From NCBI GenBank assembly GCA_964613615.1, contig CAZTIB010000231.1:1-17506 (forward strand): 17,506 nucleotides of DNA, given 5' to 3'. Under the pieces are notes generated by a model. The model saw only the letters and a list, made by a program, of their open reading frames with translations. It was not told where the DNA came from and searched no databases. This document shows positions 7,341-13,223 of the stretch, piece after piece. Made by a program: the position numbers and the translations under genes. The first letter of the stretch is position 1; every line of letters starts with the position of its first letter. Origin of the DNA: J054 sp964613615 (GTDB lineage: Bacteria > Pseudomonadota > Gammaproteobacteria > Steroidobacterales > GCA-2729495).

Positions 7341-8086
7341 TGCGCGACCTTGCACACATTCGTGTCGGTCTGCTGGATACCATCCCGCGAGACTTTCATT
7401 TGGCCGACGAGGCGACTGATCCCGAGAAATTCATGGACATGTTCGCCGCTGCGGGGCTCGCATTCTCCTACGAGACCTATTACGTGGCGGAAGGCGAGAT
7501 GCCGGCATCGCTGGACGAATGCGATGCATGGCTGATCACGGGCAGCCCGTGCAGCGTTTATGAGGATTTGCCCTGGATCCCGGTGCTGGAAGACTTCATC
7601 CGCCGGGCCTTCGCCGCGGCAAGCCCGCAGGTAGGCGTGTGCTTTGGTCACCAGGTTGCCGCCCGGGCGCTGGGTGGGCACGTGGCCAGGGCCGAAACTG
7701 GCTGGGTGCTGGGTCGGCATCACTTGTATGTCAACGTGGAGCGGGACTGGATGACGGAGCGGCCGGGTGAATACACCTTGCACTACATCAACCAGGACCA
7801 GGTCATCGACCTGCCGCCGGGAGTCGACCTGCTCGGCGAGTCACCGCGCTGCCCGAACGCGCTGTACGAGGCGGAGGGCCGCCTGCTGTGCATTCAGCCC
7901 CACCCGGAACAGCCGGTCAGTTCCATGCAGGTCTTCAGTGATGTGCTTCTCGAGAAAGGCGCGATCAGCGACGCGGAGCACCAGGATTGTTATGCGAGCC
8001 TGGAGAGCGGTGTTGCAGATTCCACGCTGATCGCCGGCTGGCTCGGCCAGTTCATCGTCGACAACGCGGGGCAGAACAGGAATTAA
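7340..8086 (+). CDS. Class I glutamine amidotransferase-like hydrolase (AtdA2-like)
   Basis: This 248-residue protein has a stand-alone class I glutamine amidotransferase (GMP-synthase-type) fold. The triad is visible: nucleophile in GVCFGHQ (C101), then H188 and E190 in CIQPHPEQP. ITGSPCSVYED (66-76) forms the usual oxyanion or substrate loop and LGGHVARAETGWVLG (111-125) follows the nucleophile elbow. The ATG overlaps the dehydrogenase stop by one base (TGATG at 7338-7342), so translation is coupled. In amine pathways with a GS-like ligase, a class I amidotransferase-like partner either supplies nitrogen or glutamate handling (AtdA2) or hydrolyses the gamma-glutamyl amide (PuuD). This sequence looks closer to the GuaA-type or AtdA2 form than to PuuD's peptidase C26 form, but that is judged by eye. 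No synthetase domain is attached. Confidence 0.87.
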   Translation: MRDLAHIRVGLLDTIPRDFHLADEATDPEKFMDMFAAAGLAFSYETYYVAEGEMPASLDECDAWLITGSPCSVYEDLPWIPVLEDFIRRAFAAASPQVGVCFGHQVAARALGGHVARAETGWVLGRHHLYVNVERDWMTERPGEYTLHYINQDQVIDLPPGVDLLGESPRCPNALYEAEGRLLCIQPHPEQPVSSMQVFSDVLLEKGAISDAEHQDCYASLESGVADSTLIAGWLGQFIVDNAGQNRN

Positions 8087-8173
8087 ATTCCGGTGACAGT
8101 GGCGGGATACGGATGGTCCCGGCGCATCCAAAGGCCCCGAGATAACATTTGCCAACAGAGTAGGACAGGTGCC

Positions 8174-9106
8174 ATGCCCACACCAAGACTGCTGATGATA
8201 CTCAGCGAAAACTGGACCATCCTGGAACCGGGCGAGCTGGGCGAGCTGGTGGACTGGGCCGTGACGGCCGAGGCCGCCGGCATCGACGGCATCATGATCA
8301 GCGAACACATCGTGCTTGGTCCGTCGGCCGGGGCCAACGGACACATGGCGAATCCGCGGGACTATGCGCTGCCCGGCAACCAGGACCCGGCCACGCCATG
8401 GCCGAGCTCCGTGGTATTACTGAGCGCGATCGCCGCGCGCACGACGCGCCTGCGGTTGTTTGCCGGCGCGATCATCGCGCCGCTGCGCCACCCGCTGCAG
8501 CTCGCGCGCGACCTCGGCACGCTGGACATCCTGTCCGGCGGCCGGCTGATCGTGCAGCCGACGGTCAGCTGGCACAAGGACGAATACGACGCGCTCGGCG
8601 TGCCGTTCAAGACGCGCGGCAAGCGGCTGGACGAGCAGCTGGAAGCCCTGTCGGCCGTGTGGCGATCCTCCCCGGCTGAATTCCAAGGCGAGCATTTCAG
8701 CTTTGCGGAGACTTATTTGGAGCCAAAGTCGTGGAGGCCGGTGGGTCCTACTCTGTGGTTCGGCGGTGAGTCGCTGCACGGTGCCTTGCTGCGCAGGCTG
8801 GTGAAATACGGCAGTGGTTTTCATCCGCTGGGCAGGCCGTCGGACGATGACCTGGCCGGGCTGCGCGACGCGATGACCGCGGCCGGCCGCGATCCGACGC
8901 AACTGGAAATGATTGGCGGCACACGGGGCCTGTTCCCGGACGATGACAGCGTGGCGGATCTCGCCGAGTCCATGGCGGTGATTCCGGAGCAGCTGGCCCG
9001 TGGGTTCACCACTTTCTGCATCAAGCCAAACCAGTTCATCGACGACAAGGCAGATATCGCCGACTTCTGTCGCGACGCACAGGCCATCGCCGCCAGCTAC
9101 AAATAG
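8174..9106 (+). CDS. LLM class (luciferase-like) flavin/F420-dependent oxidoreductase, TIGR03619-like
   Basis: This 310-residue TIM-barrel protein is of the bacterial-luciferase-like family. Typical features are GELGELVDWAVTAEAAGIDGIMISEHI (roughly residues 20-46), IAARTTRLRLFAGAIIAPLRHPLQLARDLGTLDILSGGRLIV in the flavin-contact region, and WHKDEYDALGVPFKTRGKRLDE near the substrate loop. Family members reduce or monooxygenate small molecules with FMNH2 or F420. The ATG at 8174 has AGGA 8 nt upstream (8162-8165); an upstream GTG at 8093 would add residues unlike the family. An 87-nt gap separates it from the amidotransferase, on the same strand, so it is probably the last operon gene, with a possible extra promoter in the gap. 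It ends 59 nt before the convergent large-subunit gene. A role as a second oxidative step on the same substrate is inference. The cofactor cannot be decided from sequence. Confidence 0.88.
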   Translation: MPTPRLLMILSENWTILEPGELGELVDWAVTAEAAGIDGIMISEHIVLGPSAGANGHMANPRDYALPGNQDPATPWPSSVVLLSAIAARTTRLRLFAGAIIAPLRHPLQLARDLGTLDILSGGRLIVQPTVSWHKDEYDALGVPFKTRGKRLDEQLEALSAVWRSSPAEFQGEHFSFAETYLEPKSWRPVGPTLWFGGESLHGALLRRLVKYGSGFHPLGRPSDDDLAGLRDAMTAAGRDPTQLEMIGGTRGLFPDDDSVADLAESMAVIPEQLARGFTTFCIKPNQFIDDKADIADFCRDAQAIAASYK

Positions 9107-9122
9107 ATGCCGGCACCGTTAC

Positions 9123-9182
9123 CGGCTTTCGACGCACCCTACAAACTGTACACCGGCACCATCCCTCAGCGGCTTTCGACGC
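9123..9182. repeat. 13-bp direct repeat spanning the end of the large-subunit gene
   Basis: CGGCTTTCGACGC occurs at 9123-9135 and again at 9170-9182. The second copy is inside the last codons of the leftward large-subunit gene. The 34 bp between the copies contain most of the dispersed GCACCCTAC repeat and the gene's stop codon. The pattern may come from slippage or from insertion of the dispersed repeat with duplication of flanking bases. It could also be chance or recombination between repeats. Confidence 0.6.
9134..9160 (+). repeat. Dispersed 27-bp repeat, copy 1 (convergent gene gap)
   Basis: This 27-bp stretch begins GCACCCTAC and ends CACCGGCACC. It recurs in inverse orientation at 12965-12991 with 25 of 27 positions identical. 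It lies between the convergent LLM and large-subunit genes. Near it, GCCGG/CCGGC (9109-9127) could form a short stem, so the gap may also serve as a weak two-way terminator; no U-run follows. Confidence 0.7.
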
Positions 9183-11613
9183 TGACCAACTGGTCGCAGT
9201 TGCGTTCTTTCAGCAGTCGATACAGCGCCGGGGCCGAGTGAAAAGAGTCGGTAATCACGATGCCGTCGCCGTACACCGCATCCTGGATAGCCCCCGTGAT
9301 TGCATGCAGTGGCGCACCGGCGCTCTCGCCCATACCCTTAGCACCGTTGTAGGTGAAGGGCGACGGTGATTCGACGTTGGCGTGCTGGATGTCCGGCATG
9401 TTCATCGACGTGATCGGGCAGTAGTCGCTGAAGGTTGAGGTCAGCAGGTTGCCGTCAGCGTCGTAGTTGAAGCTTTCCATGATGGCCGCACCGATGCCGT
9501 GCGCGGCACCGCCGAGGGCCTGGCCGGCCACGATTTGCGGATACAGCACCTTGCCGCAGTCGTCGACGGCGGCATAGGCGAGGATCTTCGGTCTGTAGGT
9601 CTGCTTGTCGATTTCGATCACCACCACGTGCAGCAGCGCTGCATAGGTCAGCGTCAGGTTGCCGAACTTGCGCTCGAGATCGGGAATCGCGAAATTCGGG
9701 CGGTACACGTTGCGCACGTTCAGCGTGACGTCACCGAGGGACTCGTCCAGCACCGCGTTGTTGTTGTTGACCAGGTTGCTGAGCGTCCAGTAGTTGACGC
9801 TGCGCGCGGTCCCCTTGACCTTGAGTTCCGGACCTTCGGCGCCGACACCGAACTCCAGGTCTTCTTCCGCCGCTTCCAGCACGAAGGCCGCCAGCTGGCG
9901 CATTTCCGCCTTGAGCTTCTGGCACGCGCCGTGCACGGCCGTCAGCCCGGTGACCGCGAACTGGCTGGCGTAGGTACCCGAGTGGCCGACAAAAGTATTC
10001 CAGGCCGTGTCGAAACCGGGCCGCACGTGCACCATGCCCGGGTCGATGTTCAGTTCCCGCGCGACCAGGTCAGATGCAGCGGTTTCGTGGCTCTGGCCGG
10101 AGGGTCCGGTGCCCAGCGTGACCACCACCGCGCCGTCGAAATCGAGCCGCATTGCACAAACTTCAGAGTTACCGGAAAAGGGCAGGCCGGGATTGATGAT
10201 GCGTGCCTGGCCGAAGTTATTCGTCCCGGAATCGATCGTTGCACCGATGCCCATGCCGACCCAGCGCCCCTCGGCCTGCGCTGCGGCCTGCTTCTGTTTC
10301 CAGTCGTCCCAGCCGATCAGCTCCTTGGCTTTGCTCAGCATGGCCGGATAGTCGCCGGAGTCGTAGACGCAGCCGTTGGGAGTCTCGTAAGGAAACTTCT
10401 GGATGTAGTTCTTCAGCCGGATCTCGTCGACGGGCATTCCGAGTGTGTGCGCACAGATGTCCACTACGCGTTCCATGAACCAGATGTGCTGCATTCGGGA
10501 ATAGCCACGGTTCGGTACCACCGGGCACTTGTTTGTGACCGCCTGGGTGAATTCGATGCGAATATTTCTCAGGCGGTAGGTGGCCGGCAGCACCTGGGCC
10601 CAGATGATGCAACCGAGGGGCTCGTAGCGGGTGTAGGCGCCACAGTCGTCGAAATGTCGGGAGCGGATCGCGGTGATCTCACCGTCTTTAGTGACCGCAA
10701 CCTCCGTATCGAGAAAGCTGCGCTCGTTGCCGTGGCCGCTGGCCAGCAGGTGCTCGGTGCGGGTTTCCGACCACTTCACGCGTCGCCCGCCTGTCTTGCG
10801 CGATGCCAGCGCGGCGAGGGCCATATAAAGGTAGTTCCAGATCTTGTTGCCGAAGCTGCCGCCCACATCGAAGGTGCGAATACGCACCTGCTCGCTGCGC
10901 AGGCGCAGGGCCGGCGCCAATAGTTGCTGCGCGAAGCCCGGGAAAGAGTTGTTGCAAAGAAACTCCACCATGCCGTGCCGGGTCCATTCCGCCACGCACG
11001 CGCTGGTTTCCAGCGGTGTGCTGGAGAAACGGTGGAAGTGCAGGGGGCCGATGCGAATCACGTGATCGGCGTCGGCAAAGGCCTGGTCCACGTCCCCGTA
11101 ATCAAAGACGCCTTGCCACGTGCGGTTCGTCCCCGCCGACTCATGCAGTACCACGTCATCGGTAAGCGCGGTTTCTACATCCATCACCGGAGTGAGGGGC
11201 TCGTAGTTCACCTCGACCAGCTGGCAGCCGTCCATCGCGATCGCGGCGGTCTCCGCAACGACGGCGGCGACCGGCTCGCCCTGGTAGCGCACCCGGTCTA
11301 CCGCCATTGGATAGTCCTGGATATTTGCGGCGGGTGGCGGCGCAATCTGCATATACGGTTCGCAGAGTTCAGCCACCTCGCTGCCCGTCAGCGTGCAGAC
11401 GACACCCGGCAAGGCCTCGGCGGCGCTGGTGTCGATATCCAGGACCCGGGCATGCGCATAGGGTGAGCGCAGCAGGCAAAGGTGCAGCAATCCGGGCTCA
11501 TGCACGTCGTCGGTGAACAGCCCCCGCCCGCGAATCAGGCGCTCGTCTTCCTTGCGTCGCAGTGGCTCGGTCACGATTCTTCTTCTCAACCTTTCCGCGG
11601 ACAGTTTACTCAT
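9166..11613 (-). CDS. Xanthine dehydrogenase-family molybdopterin-binding large subunit (CoxL/XdhB-like), copy 1
   Basis: This 815-residue protein has an N-terminal a/b hammerhead domain (PLRRKEDERLIRGRGLFTDDV near 17-37) followed by the molybdopterin-binding domains. Motifs include GGSFGNK (251-257), GQSHET (506-511) and the active-site glutamate in AKGMGES (E763). At the position where CO dehydrogenases carry AYxCSFR there is NRGYSRM (368-374), so this is not a typical CO dehydrogenase. Such subunits hydroxylate N-heterocycles, aldehydes or aromatic thioesters and normally work with a 2Fe-2S subunit and an FAD subunit, neither of which is in the window. Start is uncertain: the ATG at 11613 lies inside an inverted repeat, and a GTG at 11574, preceded by AGAAGA, would give a start just before the conserved PLRRKED. 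It ends convergent with the LLM gene. Confidence 0.9.
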   Translation of the reverse strand: MSKLSAERLRRRIVTEPLRRKEDERLIRGRGLFTDDVHEPGLLHLCLLRSPYAHARVLDIDTSAAEALPGVVCTLTGSEVAELCEPYMQIAPPPAANIQDYPMAVDRVRYQGEPVAAVVAETAAIAMDGCQLVEVNYEPLTPVMDVETALTDDVVLHESAGTNRTWQGVFDYGDVDQAFADADHVIRIGPLHFHRFSSTPLETSACVAEWTRHGMVEFLCNNSFPGFAQQLLAPALRLRSEQVRIRTFDVGGSFGNKIWNYLYMALAALASRKTGGRRVKWSETRTEHLLASGHGNERSFLDTEVAVTKDGEITAIRSRHFDDCGAYTRYEPLGCIIWAQVLPATYRLRNIRIEFTQAVTNKCPVVPNRGYSRMQHIWFMERVVDICAHTLGMPVDEIRLKNYIQKFPYETPNGCVYDSGDYPAMLSKAKELIGWDDWKQKQAAAQAEGRWVGMGIGATIDSGTNNFGQARIINPGLPFSGNSEVCAMRLDFDGAVVVTLGTGPSGQSHETAASDLVARELNIDPGMVHVRPGFDTAWNTFVGHSGTYASQFAVTGLTAVHGACQKLKAEMRQLAAFVLEAAEEDLEFGVGAEGPELKVKGTARSVNYWTLSNLVNNNNAVLDESLGDVTLNVRNVYRPNFAIPDLERKFGNLTLTYAALLHVVVIEIDKQTYRPKILAYAAVDDCGKVLYPQIVAGQALGGAAHGIGAAIMESFNYDADGNLLTSTFSDYCPITSMNMPDIQHANVESPSPFTYNGAKGMGESAGAPLHAITGAIQDAVYGDGIVITDSFHSAPALYRLLKERNCDQLVSVESR

Positions 11614-11670
11614 TTCCCGTCAAGGGTGAGGACAGGGATCCTGGAACGCAGGGAAATGGGTAGACTGTGC
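11599..11670. repeat. REPIN-like inverted repeat, family 1, copy B (at large-subunit start)
   Basis: The left arm GGACAGTTTACTCATTTCC (11599-11617) is matched by an inverse arm at 11652-11670, with 16 of 19 bases complementary, around a 34-nt spacer. Total length is 72 nt. The left arm differs by one base from the arm of the 71-nt element at 15564-15634, and the spacers are unrelated, so the arms are the conserved part. The leftward large-subunit ATG (11611-11613) lies inside the left arm and exists because of the base that differs between the copies. Confidence 0.75.
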
Positions 11671-11770
11671 CGGGAGCAGCCTTGCTGCTTGGAACGGCAG
11701 GGGACCTGCAGCCTCAGAAAAGTGGCGGCGGTTAAGCCCTGTATTTGCTCCTGATCCGGGGGTTGCGGTT

Positions 11771-12157
11771 ATGCAATGGCTATCGAAGTACACGGATTAC
11801 AGCTACGCGTTACTCCGAATCATCAGCGGCGCAATTTTCCTGTTCCACGGCTTGCAGAAGATTTTCGGTGTCCTGACCGAGGGCCAGCCGCCCATCGGTT
11901 CGCAGCTGTGGCTCGGCGGTATGATCGAACTGATCTGCGGAATCGCTATCGTGATCGGGTTTCGTACCCGCTGGGCGGCGTTCCTCGCCAGCGGCACCAT
12001 GGCCGTCGCGTACTTCCAGTTTCACTGGAAATTCCAGTTTGGGCCGCAGTTCTTTCCTGCTGTCAACGGCGGCGACGCGGCGATTCTTTACTGTCTTGTC
12101 TTCCTGTACATCGCGTGCAGAGGCAGCGGCATCTGGGCTGCCGACAAACCCGGCTAA
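11771..12157 (+). CDS. DoxX-family membrane protein
   Basis: This 128-residue protein has four predicted transmembrane helices (about 13-33, 46-63, 67-82, 102-116). DoxX marks are LLRIISGAIFLFHGLQKIFG (14-33), LGGMIELICGIAIVIGFRTRWAA (48-70) and NGGDAAILYCLVFLYIACRGSG (99-120). DoxX proteins sit in the inner membrane; they are tied to quinone or thiosulfate redox chemistry in archaea and to oxidative-stress complexes in actinobacteria, but the role in proteobacteria is poorly defined. The ATG at 11771 has a GGGGG run 8 nt upstream (11758-11762). It is divergent from the first large subunit and 4 nt upstream of the GST gene, so the two form a small operon with a common redox or detoxification theme. 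Confidence 0.85.
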   Translation: MQWLSKYTDYSYALLRIISGAIFLFHGLQKIFGVLTEGQPPIGSQLWLGGMIELICGIAIVIGFRTRWAAFLASGTMAVAYFQFHWKFQFGPQFFPAVNGGDAAILYCLVFLYIACRGSGIWAADKPG

Positions 12158-12161
12158 GCCA

Positions 12162-12965
12162 ATGAGTCTTGCGCTCTATCACAGCGTCGAGTCCACCTGC
12201 GCCCAGAAGGTACGGCTGGTGATGGCCGAGAAAGGCCTGGCCTGGGAAGAGATCCGGCTGAACCTGCGCAAGGGCGAGCAGTTCACGCCGGAGTACCTGC
12301 AGCTGAACCCGAAAGCCGTCGTGCCGACACTGGTGGACGGCGACACGGTGGTGCGGGAGTCGAGTGTTATCAACGAGTACCTGGACGACCGCTTTCCCGA
12401 ACCTTCGCTGCGGCCGGCACATGCGGGCGATCGGGCGCGCATGCGGCTGCTGGTGAAGACCATTGACGACGAGGTGCACCCGGCCATCGGCGTGCTGAGC
12501 TATGCGATCTTCCTGCGGCACCAAATGAACGAGAACATGTCTGCCGCAGAGCTCGAACAGCATTTCAGCCGGGTCGCCGACCCCGCACGGCGCGCGCGGC
12601 AACAGCAAACCCACGCCGAAGGATTGAAATCACCGGGCGCGGGTCCCGCTGTTGCAGCGCTGGCGCGTTTTGCGGCGCAACTCGGCGATGGACTGGCAGG
12701 GCATGCGTGGCTCGCGGGTGATAAATACTCCCTGGCCGATGCTGCCGCGCTACCTTACATGGTCAGGGCGCGCGCGCTGCAGCTGTCATCGCTGTGGGCA
12801 GAGCGCGGTGAAGTTGCCGCCTGGCTCGAGCGCGGTCTTGAACACGCGTCGGGCCTGGGACTCAGTGATGTCTGGGGTTCTCCGTCTTTTCATGCCATGG
12901 TTGCCAACTACGCGAATACGGCCGCGCAGGAAATTCAGCAACTGCTGTCTACAACGCGTAAATAG
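12162..12965 (+). CDS. Glutathione S-transferase family protein
   Basis: This 267-residue cytosolic GST-type protein has an N-terminal thioredoxin-like domain (about 1-82): HSVESTCAQKVRLVMAEKGL (7-26, with a Ser/Cys cluster at the usual catalytic position), the cis-proline in VVPTLVDG (P55) and the glutathione gamma-glutamyl site E66-S67. An all-helical C-terminal domain follows, with AGDKYSLADAAALPYM, the GST N-capping box region. The length is above the usual 200-230 because of extra helices near 120-165. The ATG at 12162 is chosen because it starts the beta strand LALYHS; an ORF extending upstream to 12039 overlaps DoxX and lacks family features. It lies 4 nt after DoxX. Its stop codon borders a dispersed repeat. 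Substrate unknown; it may be a conjugating, isomerising or dehalogenating GST. Confidence 0.88.
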   Translation: MSLALYHSVESTCAQKVRLVMAEKGLAWEEIRLNLRKGEQFTPEYLQLNPKAVVPTLVDGDTVVRESSVINEYLDDRFPEPSLRPAHAGDRARMRLLVKTIDDEVHPAIGVLSYAIFLRHQMNENMSAAELEQHFSRVADPARRARQQQTHAEGLKSPGAGPAVAALARFAAQLGDGLAGHAWLAGDKYSLADAAALPYMVRARALQLSSLWAERGEVAAWLERGLEHASGLGLSDVWGSPSFHAMVANYANTAAQEIQQLLSTTRK

Positions 12966-12991
12966 GTGCCGGTGAACAGCTTGTAGGGTGC
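12965..12991 (-). repeat. Dispersed 27-bp repeat, copy 2
   Basis: This is the inverse copy of 9134-9160, 25 of 27 identical, beginning at the last base of the GST stop codon. The 13 bases from the last sense codon of GST (12960-12972, AAATAGGTGCCGG) also match those at the end of the LLM gene (9101-9113, AAATAGATGCCGG) with one difference. In both genes the repeat unit therefore starts at or just inside the stop codon. It runs directly into the REP pair at 12983-13049. Confidence 0.7.
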
Positions 12992-13049
12992 GCTCTACGC
13001 ACCGAACAACAAATGCCACCGTCTCCGCGGTGCACAGAGTGCACCCTAC
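12983..13049. repeat. REP pair (REPIN-like), family 2, GTAGGGTGC...GCACCCTAC
   Basis: Two 22-bp arms, 12983-13004 and 13028-13049, are inverted with 19 of 22 bases complementary around a 23-nt spacer. Each arm is itself a hairpin: GGTGCG/CGCACC with a 5-nt loop on the left and GGTGCAC/GTGCACC with a 3-nt loop on the right. This is the classic layout of paired REP sequences. It fills the gap between the GST gene and the convergent second large subunit and could also act as a terminator or mRNA stabiliser. No RAYT transposase is present in the window. Confidence 0.75.
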
Positions 13050-13121
13050 TTTGCACCGCTACCGTCCTTGGGTAATCGAAAGGCAGTCCCGGCCGTTCCC
13101 GGAAATTGGCAGTCTCGTCCC

Positions 13122-13217
13122 TTAGAAAAAGGACGCTACTCGCCGTCTCTCGAAAGCGCTTTCAGGATCGCGGCTGTGTTCGGAGTCGGCGTCGAAGAAG
13201 TTTTTCGCTGGGACGGG
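13122..13217 (+). pseudogene. C-terminal remnant of an XRE-family (HTH_3) transcriptional regulator
   Basis: Reading from 13122 in the plus strand gives LEKGRYSPSLESAFRIAA and then VFGVGVEEVFRWDG. This is the end of the helix-turn-helix and the short tail of small XRE/Cro-type regulators, which usually read IEKGRYxPSLxLAFxIARxFGVxIEEVF. The first half of the protein is missing: upstream sequence (13068-13121) gives no helix 1-2 and follows the REP pair. The frame has no stop before it runs antisense into the end of the second large-subunit gene (13224). I read it as a truncated regulator eroded at both ends. Confidence 0.6.
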
Positions 13218-13223
13218 CAGCAG

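Noticed and set aside
6102..7355. Minus-strand open frame (417 codons) across the aldehyde dehydrogenase
   Set aside because: The plus strand holds a dehydrogenase with all catalytic residues; the antisense frame has low-complexity composition and no motifs.
9499..10923. Plus-strand open frame (474 codons) inside large subunit 1
   Set aside because: It is antisense to conserved molybdopterin-binding motifs and has no recognisable domain.
9166..11613. Aerobic CO dehydrogenase CoxL
   Set aside because: The AYxCSFR (form I) or AYRGAGR (form II) loop is absent and there are no coxM or coxS genes.
12039..12161. Longer N-terminus for the GST gene
   Set aside because: It overlaps DoxX in another frame, has no family similarity, and the GST fold starts at the ATG at 12162.
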